Origin: Phenylobacterium sp.
GTDB taxonomy: Bacteria; Pseudomonadota; Alphaproteobacteria; Caulobacterales; Caulobacteraceae
Length of the DNA: 64,000 nucleotides
Assembly (NCBI RefSeq): GCF_004299445.1
Contig: NZ_SCTC01000037.1
Span: 1 to 64,000 of the forward strand
Reading direction: 5' to 3'
Position numbers and translations under genes: made by a program. This document shows, piece after piece, positions 47,401 to 55,316 of this stretch. Within the stretch, counting starts at the first letter, position 1. Every line of letters begins with the position of its first letter. The notes under the pieces were generated by a model. It saw only the letters and a program-made list of their open reading frames with translations. It was not told the DNA's origin and did not search any database.

Positions 47401-48483
47401 ATGACCGCTGCTTCCGATGGACTGGAAGGCGTCGTCGCCGCTGAGACCGTGCTGAGCGAAGTGGACGGCGCGAACGGCGTCCTGATCGTCCGCGGCCGTT
47501 CGCTGGACGAGCTGGCCGGCCGCACGACCTATGAAGACATGGTCGGCCTGCTGTTCGGCGGCTTCTACGCCGACCTGCCCGCAAATATCCCCGCCGCCCT
47601 GGGCGTTGCGCGCGTCGAGGTGTTCAAGGAAGTGGCCGCGCTGGACACCGGCCTGCTGGACCGCACGCCGATCGAGGCCATGCGCGCGCTGACCGCCCGT
47701 CTTGGCGATGGCGACGACGCCCAGGTCGCGTTCCGCCTGCTGGCCGCCCCGGCCGTGTTCACCGCTGCGGTGATCCGCGCCCAGGCCGGCGAGGCGCCGG
47801 TCGCGCCCGACCCCACGCTGCGCCACGCCGCCGACATCCTGCGCATGCTGCGCGGCGCGACCGCGAGCGCCGCCGAGGCCGACGCGCTGGACACCTACCT
47901 GGTGACGGTCGCCGACCACGGCCTGAACGCCTCGACCTTCGCGGCCCGCGTGGTGGCCTCGACCCGAGCGGGACTCACATCGGCGGTTCTGGCGGGGATC
48001 AGCGCGCTGAAGGGGCCGCTGCACGGCGGCGCGCCGGGGCCGGTGATCGAGATGCTGGACGAGATCGGCGAGCCCGGGAACGCCCGGGCCTGGATCGAAG
48101 GGGCGCTGGCCCGCGGCGACCGGTTGATGGGCTTCGGCCACCGGATCTACAAGGTGCGCGACCCGCGCGCCGATGCCCTGAAGGCCGCCGTGCGCTGGCT
48201 GGACGCCCGCCAGGGGCGGCTGGAGTTCGCCGAGGCCGTGGAAGCGGCGGCGCTGGCCATCCTGCGCGAACACAAGCCCAACCGCGCCCTGCAGACCAAT
48301 GTTGAGTTCTACACGGCGCTGCTCTTGGAGGCGCTCGACTTCCCGCCCAGCGCCTTCACCAACGTCTTCGCCATGGGCCGCGTGGCCGGCTGGCTGGCTC
48401 ACGCGCGCGAGCAACTCGCCGGTGGCCGACTGATCCGCCCGGCCAGCGTTTACGTCGGGCCGATGCCGAAGAAGGCGGCCTGA
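47401..48483 (+). CDS. Citrate synthase / methylcitrate synthase family enzyme
   Basis: The 360-residue protein has citrate-synthase motifs: His208 (GPLHGGAP), His247 (GFGHRIYKVRDPRA) and an R-x-AGW-x-AH region near the C-terminus. The third catalytic position, normally Asp in NVDFY, is Glu302 (NVEFY). Related actinobacterial CitA-type enzymes carry the same Glu as I recall, so it may be functional. It likely condenses acetyl- or propionyl-CoA with oxaloacetate. GAAGGAG lies before the ATG. It diverges from the HTH-fused paralogue and converges with the R2-like gene across a strong hairpin. Confidence 0.88.
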   Translation: MTAASDGLEGVVAAETVLSEVDGANGVLIVRGRSLDELAGRTTYEDMVGLLFGGFYADLPANIPAALGVARVEVFKEVAALDTGLLDRTPIEAMRALTARLGDGDDAQVAFRLLAAPAVFTAAVIRAQAGEAPVAPDPTLRHAADILRMLRGATASAAEADALDTYLVTVADHGLNASTFAARVVASTRAGLTSAVLAGISALKGPLHGGAPGPVIEMLDEIGEPGNARAWIEGALARGDRLMGFGHRIYKVRDPRADALKAAVRWLDARQGRLEFAEAVEAAALAILREHKPNRALQTNVEFYTALLLEALDFPPSAFTNVFAMGRVAGWLAHAREQLAGGRLIRPASVYVGPMPKKAA

Positions 48484-48491
48484 AACGCAAA

Positions 48492-48517
48492 GGGGCGGCA
48501 GGTCGCCCTGCCGCCCC
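48492..48517. terminator. Hairpin terminator between convergent genes
   Basis: A perfect 11-bp stem (GGGGCGGCAGG / CCTGCCGCCCC, loop TCGC). Toward the minus strand it is followed by TTTGCGTTT, a weak T-run; toward the plus strand there is none. It probably serves both convergent genes. Confidence 0.6.
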
Positions 48518-48540
48518 TCCGACGCTGTGTGACGCGAGGC

Positions 48541-49668
48541 CTATTCGGCCGCGATCAGGATCTGCTTGGCCTTGTCGGCGAAGTTGATCTCCTGGAGGTA
48601 GCGGATGCCCTCCTCGGCGATGGCGTCGCCCACCATCGCGTCGCCCTCGGAACGCAGTTCCTCCAGGTCGACGTACATGGCGTAGAAGGCTTTGGTGCGG
48701 TCGGTGATGATGCCGGCGTTCAGCAGGGTCTTCACCAGCACGCGGAAGATGTTGGCCTGTTCCTTCATCCCCTCGCGACGCGTCTCGTCGGTGATGATGG
48801 TGGCGAGCTCGGCGATCACGATGTCGGGGTCGAGACCGAACTCCTCATACAGGCTGCGCTGCTGGGTCGGACCCACCAGGTTGAACAGCAGCGTCTGGAA
48901 GCACTGGGCGGCCCAGAGTTCGATGACCTCGTGCTCCTTCTCCGACAGGTGCGGGATGGTCCGGTCGGCCCAAATCTTCCCGAACTTGTGGTGGAAGGCC
49001 TCGTCGGTCATGACCAGCTGCATCAGCTTCTTGCAGAGCGGGTCGTTGGTCACCTTGAAGAAGGTCGCGAAGGCGCCCATCGCCAGGCCTTCCACCAGCA
49101 TCTGCATGCCGATGATCTTCTTGTAGACCTCGGGGCTGCCGATGATGTCGACCAGCAGCGCCTTAAGCGTCGGGCCGCACTCGACCGGGCGCCCCCAGCG
49201 CGCCTTGATGTACTTGGCGAAGGCCGTGACGTGGCGGGCTTCTTCGCGGGTCTGGTTGGCGGCGTATTCCTGCGCGCCCTGGTCCTTCAGAACGTGGCAG
49301 AGGCTCGCCGAGAGGTTCAGCGCGCCCTGCTCTCCGTGCAGGATCGAGGAGAAGCTGCGCAGCGCGAACTGGTTGACGAACCGGACGCGGTCCTTGCGGT
49401 CGGACAGGCGATCCGAGACGTACTTCGTCTGCAGGGACACGACCATGTCCTCCGGCAGGAGCATCTCGTTCTCCATGTCGAAGGGCTCGTCGAAGTCGAT
49501 GTACCTCTTGTCGAGCGGGTCCCAGAAGTGGTCGTGGGTCGCGCTGATGATCTTGTCGAAAGCGGTCGAGCGGTTGTTGTACCGGTCGAGCTCAAGCATG
49601 GACTCGAAGTCGTCGGGGGCAACCGCGTCGTAGATGATGTCCTTGGTGATGTTGCCGTCGGCGGCCAT
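48541..49668 (-). CDS. R2-like / ferritin-like diiron protein
   Basis: The 375-residue helical protein has the full set of diiron carboxylate ligands: Glu113 (HGEQGA), Glu143/His146 (EEARH), Glu193 (VEGLA) and Glu223/His226 (DEAFHH). This is the pattern of ribonucleotide reductase R2, R2-like oxidases and fatty-acid desaturases of the ferritin superfamily. No R1 gene is nearby and the sequence is unlike NrdB, so an oxygenase or oxidase role is more likely. GAGGAACTC lies before the ATG. About 125 nt separate it from the cupredoxin gene. Confidence 0.82.
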   Translation of the reverse strand: MAADGNITKDIIYDAVAPDDFESMLELDRYNNRSTAFDKIISATHDHFWDPLDKRYIDFDEPFDMENEMLLPEDMVVSLQTKYVSDRLSDRKDRVRFVNQFALRSFSSILHGEQGALNLSASLCHVLKDQGAQEYAANQTREEARHVTAFAKYIKARWGRPVECGPTLKALLVDIIGSPEVYKKIIGMQMLVEGLAMGAFATFFKVTNDPLCKKLMQLVMTDEAFHHKFGKIWADRTIPHLSEKEHEVIELWAAQCFQTLLFNLVGPTQQRSLYEEFGLDPDIVIAELATIITDETRREGMKEQANIFRVLVKTLLNAGIITDRTKAFYAMYVDLEELRSEGDAMVGDAIAEEGIRYLQEINFADKAKQILIAAE

Positions 49669-49792
49669 GGGGAGTTCCTCACCTTTTCAAGAGGCGCCAC
49701 CCTGAGGGCCGGAAGGGCGTGAGTCAAGAAAGTGACGCCGGTGTCACTTTCCTAACCATGCGGAGCCACGGATTCTGCGCGATCGGCGCAGA

Positions 49793-50422
49793 TCAGCGGG
49801 TGAGGGCGGGCCGCAGTTCCACGGTCACCGTGGCCCGCTGGGCGGCGCCGGCTACGGCCAGCGGGCGAGCGATCGGAGCGCGGGCCTTCAGATCCGGATG
49901 CCAGACCAGCAGCGTGGCCCCGCCGGCTGGAGCGTCCTGCACCACGGCGACGCCCTGCGGGTTCGACTTGGCCGCGAACGGCGTGTCGCTCACGAAAATG
50001 AAGGCGATCATGCTGTCGTGGATGTTGCAGCCCAGCGAGACGGCGCCCGGCTTGTCGAACGTGATGCTCCGGGTCTCGTCGCGTCCGTAGAGCTTGAGCT
50101 CGAACTTCTTCGGCGCCGAGAACGAATAGACGTGGTGGCGCACCTTATCCTTGTTGGGGAACGAGACGGTCGACCCCAGCGGGACGATCAGCACATAGGG
50201 GGTGAACTGGGTGTTCTGCTGGGCCATCACCATGGGCCAGTTCACCTTCATCGGCGTGCCGGGCGCCACACCGCCGGCGGGCCGGATCATGACCACGGCG
50301 TCGCGCACAGGCTTGCCGGCCTGGTCGCGGACATCAACGGACACATCGCCGGCGACGGCGGGCGCGGCGGCTAAGGCGACGGCCAGGGCGAGCGGGGCAA
50401 GTGTGCGGCGCATGATCCTCAA
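49793..50422 (-). CDS. Exported cupredoxin-like (methylamine utilization-type) protein
   Basis: The 209-residue protein has a signal peptide (RRTLAPLALAVALAAAPAVAG), an N-terminal beta domain and a C-terminal cupredoxin-like part with a full type 1 copper set: His96/His97 (VRHHVYSF), Cys132, His135 and Met138 (SLGCNIHDSM). This CxxHxxM spacing is that of plastocyanin-like proteins often named methylamine utilization protein. It probably carries electrons in the periplasm. It diverges from the DUF3034-truncated hemoglobin operon (76 nt apart), which suggests a joint periplasmic redox function. Confidence 0.85.
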   Translation of the reverse strand: MRIMRRTLAPLALAVALAAAPAVAGDVSVDVRDQAGKPVRDAVVMIRPAGGVAPGTPMKVNWPMVMAQQNTQFTPYVLIVPLGSTVSFPNKDKVRHHVYSFSAPKKFELKLYGRDETRSITFDKPGAVSLGCNIHDSMIAFIFVSDTPFAAKSNPQGVAVVQDAPAGGATLLVWHPDLKARAPIARPLAVAGAAQRATVTVELRPALTR

Positions 50423-50498
50423 TACCGTCGATCGCCTGAACCGGATGTAAAGGCTTCCCCGTCTAGTTGTGAGGGCTCAATCCGCGCGAGAGGGTGTC

Positions 50499-51368
50499 AT
50501 GACTTGGGGCTGGATCGCCCTGGCTGCAGCGGCCGGACTCTCGGCGACGCCGGCCGCCGCCCAGGAGGTCCGCACCCTGGGAAAGCTGTTGCTTACCGGC
50601 GGCGTGACAACGGTGGAGGGTTCGGCAGGCGGCGGCCTGGCCACCTGGGCTGTGGTCACCGGTTACGAGACCCGCGAGGGCATTGGCGCCAATGCGCACG
50701 CCACCTTGGTCGAACTGCCAGACTATCAGTTCCGGGCCCATGGCGCCGCCGTGGGCCTCTATGACCGCGTCGAGCTCAGCTATACCCGCCAGGCGTTCGA
50801 CACCCGAGGGACCGGGGCCAAGCTCGGCCTCGGCAAAGGGTTCACGTTCCGCCAGGAGGTCGTCGGCGCGAAGCTGCGGGTGCTGGGCGACGCCATCTAC
50901 AACCAGGACACCTGGGTCCCGCAGGTTGCGGTCGGCGTGCAGTACAAGAACGCCGACAAGGCCGCGGTCATCGGGCTGCTGGGCGGACAGGATGACGATG
51001 GGGTCGACGTCTACGTCGCCGCCACCAAGGTGCTTCTGGCGGAGAGCCTCGTTTTGAATGGCACGCTGCGCGCCACCAAGGCGAACCAGACCGGCCTGCT
51101 GGGTTTCGGCGGCCCGGGCGCCGACGATTATACGGTCCAGTTCGAAGGGTCGGCCGGGATGCTGCTGTCCAAGCGCCTCCTGGTCGGGGCCGAATACCGG
51201 AGCAAGCCGAACAAGCTGGGCCTCCAGGAGGACGACTGGTTCGATGTGTTCGCGGCCTATGCGGTGAACAAGAACTTCTCGGTCACGGCGGCCTACGCCG
51301 ATCTTGGAACCGTCGCCACGTTCAAGGGCCAACGCGGCCTCTACCTTTCGCTGCAGGCAGGCTTCTGA
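50499..51368 (+). CDS. DUF3034 family outer-membrane-like protein
   Basis: The 289-residue protein has a signal peptide (MTWGWIALAAAAGLSATPAAAQ) and repeated amphipathic beta strands (GVQYKNADKAAVIGLLGG; LVGAEYRSKPNKLGLQEDDWFDVFAAYAVNKNFSVTAAYADLG), ending in LYLSLQAGF, a typical outer-membrane beta-barrel C-terminus with terminal Phe. DUF3034 proteins have no known role. Its TGA overlaps the ATG of the truncated hemoglobin gene. The ATG at 50499 is chosen for the signal peptide. Confidence 0.82.
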   Translation: MTWGWIALAAAAGLSATPAAAQEVRTLGKLLLTGGVTTVEGSAGGGLATWAVVTGYETREGIGANAHATLVELPDYQFRAHGAAVGLYDRVELSYTRQAFDTRGTGAKLGLGKGFTFRQEVVGAKLRVLGDAIYNQDTWVPQVAVGVQYKNADKAAVIGLLGGQDDDGVDVYVAATKVLLAESLVLNGTLRATKANQTGLLGFGGPGADDYTVQFEGSAGMLLSKRLLVGAEYRSKPNKLGLQEDDWFDVFAAYAVNKNFSVTAAYADLGTVATFKGQRGLYLSLQAGF

Positions 51369-51856
51369 TGCTCAAGGCCCTCATCATCGCGGCCGCGTTC
51401 GCGGGGGCGCCCGAGAACCCGTCGCCGACCTACCCGAACGAGGAAGCGGTCGAACCCTACGTGCAGTCCAACGCGAACGCCGGCGCGTCCCCCTTCGCCG
51501 ACAAGGCGATGTGGGCGGCGTTCGGGGGCCGGGCGGGCGTCGACCGGATCGTCGACGACCTGGTTGACCGCAGCATCGCCGACCCGCGCATCTCCGAGAT
51601 CTTCAAGGCCCACGACCTGGTCCGCCTGCGTCGCACCCTGAAGGAGCAGTTCTGCTACATCCTGAATGGCGGCTGCGAGTACACGGGTCGCGACATGAAG
51701 ACGACCCACAGGGATCTCGGCGTCCAGAACGCTGACTTCAACGCGTTGGTCGAGCACCTTCAGGCGGCGATGGATCGTGAGAAGATCCCGTTTCGCGTCC
51801 AGAACCGCTTCCTGGCGAAGTTGGCCCCGATGCAGCGGACGACGGTTGAGCGCTAG
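51368..51856 (+). CDS. Group 1 truncated hemoglobin, probably exported
   Basis: The 162-residue protein has a short hydrophobic N-terminus (MLKALIIAAAFAGAPE) followed by a truncated-hemoglobin fold. The heme pocket shows the pattern YTGRDMKTTHRDLGV with proximal His114, then FNALVEHLQAAM. The two-over-two group I form binds O2, NO or CO. An apparent signal sequence would make it periplasmic, which is unusual. ATG overlaps the DUF3034 stop by one base. Two Cys (96, 103) could form a disulfide, consistent with export. Confidence 0.85.
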   Translation: MLKALIIAAAFAGAPENPSPTYPNEEAVEPYVQSNANAGASPFADKAMWAAFGGRAGVDRIVDDLVDRSIADPRISEIFKAHDLVRLRRTLKEQFCYILNGGCEYTGRDMKTTHRDLGVQNADFNALVEHLQAAMDREKIPFRVQNRFLAKLAPMQRTTVER

Positions 51857-52094
51857 CCTTCCACGCCGCATAGCGCTCGCGCAGGCAGCGGGCGCAGGGA
51901 CGATAGCCGGCGGCGACGGCGGTGGCTTCGTCGGCGAAGAACACGCGGTGGCGGACATAGTGGCCCTTCGCGATCCAGCCGCGCGCGCTGGCGCAATCCA
52001 GCCGTCCGTAGGCCTTAAGCCGGCGATGGCCGCCGAGGGTTCCTGGCGTGGCGCTGAGATAGGGTTGGCCGTCAGGTCCGATCAACTGGAACAC
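51738..52094 (-). CDS. Ada-type metal-binding domain protein
   Basis: The 118-residue frame starts at GTG 52092-52094. Residues 27-78 look like the Ada methylphosphotriester/zinc domain: LKAYGRLDCASARGW (Cys34), then FFADEATAVAAGYRPCARC (Cys67, Cys70). Ada needs four Cys; here the first pair has one Cys, with His45/His49 as possible substitutes. The domain ends near residue 80, where the frame enters the antisense of the hemoglobin gene for 119 nt, so the C-terminal 38 residues may be non-functional. Such stand-alone domains are known in alphaproteobacteria. Confidence 0.7.
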   Translation of the reverse strand: MFQLIGPDGQPYLSATPGTLGGHRRLKAYGRLDCASARGWIAKGHYVRHRVFFADEATAVAAGYRPCARCLRERYAAWKASAQPSSAASGPTSPGSGSGRETGSSHDPSPPEGARPTR

Positions 52095-52135
52095 GGCCGA
52101 TCCTCTCAGACGGAGGATCGGCGCGCTCGCGGGAA

Positions 52136-53659
52136 TCAGACGTCGAACTTCACGCCCTGGGCCAGAGGCAGGGTCGAGCCGTAGTTCATCGTGTTGGTGG
52201 CGCGGCGCATGTACGCCTTCCAGGAGTCCGAGCCGGCCTCGCGGCCGCCGCCCGTCTCCTTCTCGCCGCCGAACGCACCGCCGATTTCGGCGCCCGAGGG
52301 GCCGATGTTGACGTTGGCGATGCCGCAGTCCGAGCCGCGGGCTGAGATGAAGAGCTCGGCCTCGCGCATGTCGTTGGTGAAGATCGACGACGAAAGGCCC
52401 TGGGGCACGTCGTTCTGCAGCGCGATAGCCTGATCCAGGTCGCGGTATCTCATCACGTAGAGGATCGGCGCGAAGGTCTCGCGTTTCACGACGTCGGCTT
52501 GGCGGTCGATCTCGACCAGGGCCGGGCGGGCGTAGAAGGCCTCGCCCATATCGACGCGCTCGCCGCCGGTGACGGCGCCGCCCGCGGCCTTCGCGTCGGC
52601 CAGGGCGGCCTGCATCAGGTCAAAGCCCTGCTGGTCGATCAGCGGGCCCACAAGCGTGCCGGCCGCGCGGGGATCGCCGACCGGCACCGTGGCGTACGCG
52701 GCCTTCAATCGCGGGACGAAGGCGTCGTAGACGCTTTCGTGCACGAACAGGCGGCGCAGCGTGGTGCAGCGCTGGCCGGCGGTGCCCATGGCCGCGAACG
52801 CGACGCCGCGGATGGCGAGGTCGAGGTCAGCGGTGGGCGCGATGATCGCGGCGTTGTTGCCGCCTAGCTCGAGCAGGGCGCGGGCAAAGCGTTGGGCCAG
52901 CCGCGGGCCGACCGCGCGGCCCATGGCGGTGGAGCCCGTGGCGCTGACCAGCGGGACTTTCGGGTGGTCGACAAGAGCCTCGCCCACCTCGCGGCCGCCG
53001 ATCACGACCGACGACAGGCCCGCTGGCGCGTCGCCAAACTTCGCGCAGGCGCGCTCGAACAGGGCCTGGGTCGCCAGCGCGGTCAGCGGGGTCTTCTCGC
53101 TGGGCTTCCAGACGCAGGCGTCGCCGCAGACGAACGCCAGGGCCGAGTTCCACGACCACACGGCCACCGGGAAGTTGAACGCCGAGATCACGCCCACCAC
53201 GCCCAACGGGTGCCAGGTCTCCATCATCCGGTGGTCCGGGCGCTCGGTAGCGATGGTCAGGCCGAACAGCTGGCGCGACAACCCGACCGCGTAGTCGCAG
53301 ATGTCGATCATCTCCTGGACTTCGCCCAGGGCTTCCGAGGTGACCTTGCCGGCCTCCAGGGTGACCAGGGCGCCCAGGTCGGCCTTGGCCGCCCGCAGTT
53401 CCTCGCCCAGCAGGCGCACCAGCTCGCCGCGGCGGGGCGCGGGTACGTTGCGCCAGGCGAGGAAGGCGCCGTGGGCGGCTTCGATGGCGGCGTCGACTTC
53501 GGCCTTCGAGGCGTCATGCACATGGGCCATCACCTCACCGGTGACGGGCGAGCGGACCGGACGGCCGCCGCCGTTCCACAGGGCCTCGTCGACGCCCAGG
53601 CGACCGAGGACGTCGGCGGCTTCAGCGGCGGCGGAGGTGATCTTGGCTTGCACGGTCAT
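52136..53659 (-). CDS. ALDH7-type aldehyde dehydrogenase (aminoadipate semialdehyde dehydrogenase)
   Basis: The 507-residue enzyme belongs to the antiquitin (ALDH7) group: general base Glu264 (LELGGNNA), nucleophile Cys298 (GQRCTT), and the C-terminal block SDCGIANVNIGPSGAEIGGAFGGEKETGGGREAGSDSWK. It oxidises 2-aminoadipate-6-semialdehyde to aminoadipate with NAD in lysine breakdown. It lies 3 nt after the saccharopine/lysine dehydrogenase gene, which would make its substrate. Confidence 0.95.
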   Translation of the reverse strand: MTVQAKITSAAAEAADVLGRLGVDEALWNGGGRPVRSPVTGEVMAHVHDASKAEVDAAIEAAHGAFLAWRNVPAPRRGELVRLLGEELRAAKADLGALVTLEAGKVTSEALGEVQEMIDICDYAVGLSRQLFGLTIATERPDHRMMETWHPLGVVGVISAFNFPVAVWSWNSALAFVCGDACVWKPSEKTPLTALATQALFERACAKFGDAPAGLSSVVIGGREVGEALVDHPKVPLVSATGSTAMGRAVGPRLAQRFARALLELGGNNAAIIAPTADLDLAIRGVAFAAMGTAGQRCTTLRRLFVHESVYDAFVPRLKAAYATVPVGDPRAAGTLVGPLIDQQGFDLMQAALADAKAAGGAVTGGERVDMGEAFYARPALVEIDRQADVVKRETFAPILYVMRYRDLDQAIALQNDVPQGLSSSIFTNDMREAELFISARGSDCGIANVNIGPSGAEIGGAFGGEKETGGGREAGSDSWKAYMRRATNTMNYGSTLPLAQGVKFDV

Positions 53660-53662
53660 GGT

Positions 53663-54769
53663 CTACTCTGCGGCGGCGCGAAGGAGCGGAGCCTCCGGCG
53701 CGTAATAGCGTCCGAAGCGGTTCGCGAGGAAGGCGTGGAGCGGGATATCTTCCTGGCGGATGAAACCCTGCGCAGGCAGCGAGCCGTCTGCCAGCATGTC
53801 CAAAACCGCGCAGATGGCGCCGGCGGTGGTGATCTGAATGGCGCTCTTCACTTCGCCGCCGACCTCCTGGGCGAACACCTTGTTGACGTAGGTCTCCTGC
53901 ATCAGGTGGCCCTTCTTCATCCCCGAGACGGTGACGAAGACGATGACCACGTCCTGCATCGTGGCCGGGACCGAGTTCTCGAGGATGTCCTTCAGCACGT
54001 CGCGGCGGTTGCGGAGGTTCAGGTCGTTGAGCAGCGCCTTGATGATCGCGGCGTGGCCCGGATAGCGGATGGTCTTGTAGTTGAGGTTGCGGACCTGGCC
54101 CTCGAGGGTGTGGCAGAGCGTGCCCAGGCCGCCTGAGGTGTTGAAGGCCTCGTAGGTGACGCCATCGAGGGCGAACTCCTCGCGCTCTTCCATGGCCGGC
54201 GTCTCGCGCAGCGCGCCGTTCACGATGGCTTCGCAGGGCTCGCAGTACTCGTTGATGACGCCGTCGGTCGACCAGGTGAGGTTGTAGTTCAGCGCGTTCG
54301 AGGGGTAGCGGGGCAGGGCGCCGACGCGCAGGCGCACGTCGTGCAGCTGGTCGAAGTGCTTGATCAGGTCCCATGCGGCGATGGTGATGAAGCCGGGGGC
54401 CAGGCCGCATTGCGGGATGAAGGCCGTGGCGGCGTCGGCGGCGAGGTCGCGGACCACGCGGCTGGAGGCGACATCTTCGGTCAGGTCCAGGTAGTGGGCC
54501 CCTGCGGCCTTGGCGGCGCGGGCGACGGCGATGGTCAGATGGTAGGGGGCGCAGTTCACGGCGGCGAAGCACCCGGTCATGGCGCCTTCCAGCTGGGCCG
54601 GGTTGTCGATGGCGAGGGCCGCGGTGGAGATGTGGGCGCGGCCGGCGAACTCGGCGAGCGCCTCGGCCGACTGGTCGATCAGCACGACCTCGTAGCTGCC
54701 CGAGCCGACCAGAAGGTCGACGACGGTGGAACCGATCTTGCCTGCCCCGACGACGGCGACTTTGCGCAT
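53663..54769 (-). CDS. Lysine 6-dehydrogenase / saccharopine dehydrogenase family protein
   Basis: The 368-residue protein has a Rossmann NAD(P) site (KVAVVGAGKIGSTVVDLLVGSG) and the motifs FIPQCGLAPGFI, PSNALNYNLTWSTDGVINEY and EAFNTSGGLGTLCHTLEG. These match the Agrobacterium-type L-lysine 6-dehydrogenase as I recall it, which converts lysine directly to aminoadipate semialdehyde, the substrate of the downstream ALDH7. A saccharopine dehydrogenase role is the alternative; no lysine-ketoglutarate reductase is adjacent. The ATG at 54769 fits the family. It diverges from the Lrp gene. Confidence 0.9.
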   Translation of the reverse strand: MRKVAVVGAGKIGSTVVDLLVGSGSYEVVLIDQSAEALAEFAGRAHISTAALAIDNPAQLEGAMTGCFAAVNCAPYHLTIAVARAAKAAGAHYLDLTEDVASSRVVRDLAADAATAFIPQCGLAPGFITIAAWDLIKHFDQLHDVRLRVGALPRYPSNALNYNLTWSTDGVINEYCEPCEAIVNGALRETPAMEEREEFALDGVTYEAFNTSGGLGTLCHTLEGQVRNLNYKTIRYPGHAAIIKALLNDLNLRNRRDVLKDILENSVPATMQDVVIVFVTVSGMKKGHLMQETYVNKVFAQEVGGEVKSAIQITTAGAICAVLDMLADGSLPAQGFIRQEDIPLHAFLANRFGRYYAPEAPLLRAAAE

Positions 54770-54890
54770 GGTGTGACCTCTTGTTGTAGTGACCACAGGA
54801 TCGAGGGGTGCGCCGCCACTTTCAATTAGCGCATCGGCGATATGTGGGTGTAATTTGGGCGTATTGCCGACCTCATTGTGCGGAACGACG

Positions 54891-55316
54891 ATGGACGATC
54901 TCGACGAACATCTGCTGGCGCGGCTGCGGGACAATGCGCGGGCGCCGGTGGCCGAGCTGGCGCGGGCGCTGGGGCTGTCGCGGACCACGGTGCAGAGCCG
55001 GCTGGCCAAGCTGGAGCGCAGCGGCGTCATCGCGGGCTATGCGGTGCGGCTGGCGGGGGCCTACGAGGCCGGCCGGGTGCATGCGTTCATCATGCTGACG
55101 GTCGAGCCGAAACAGGCGGCGGCGGTGACGGCCGCCCTCAGGCGGATGCCCGGCGTGCGGCGTCTACAGTCTGTTAGCGGGCCGTTCGATATGATCGCTA
55201 CGGTTGAGGCCGCGGGGGTCGCCGACATGGACGCCGTCATCGACGAGATCGGCGCCGTGAAGGGCGTCGAGCGGACCAACACCTCGCTTGTCCTGTCCAC
55301 GAAGTTCGATCGCTGA
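54891..55316 (+). CDS. Lrp/AsnC family transcriptional regulator
   Basis: The 141-residue protein has an AsnC HTH (LDEHLLARLRDNARAPVAELARALGLSRTTVQSRLAKLERSGVI, about 3-47) and a RAM ligand-binding domain (about 60-135). The divergent position next to lysine dehydrogenase suggests it senses lysine or a product and controls the catabolic genes. The frame is open further upstream, but MDDLDEHLL is the normal start. The 121-nt gap holds AT-rich patches (e.g. TTTCAATTAGC) but no clear palindrome. The stop overlaps the next ATG. Confidence 0.92.
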   Translation: MDDLDEHLLARLRDNARAPVAELARALGLSRTTVQSRLAKLERSGVIAGYAVRLAGAYEAGRVHAFIMLTVEPKQAAAVTAALRRMPGVRRLQSVSGPFDMIATVEAAGVADMDAVIDEIGAVKGVERTNTSLVLSTKFDR

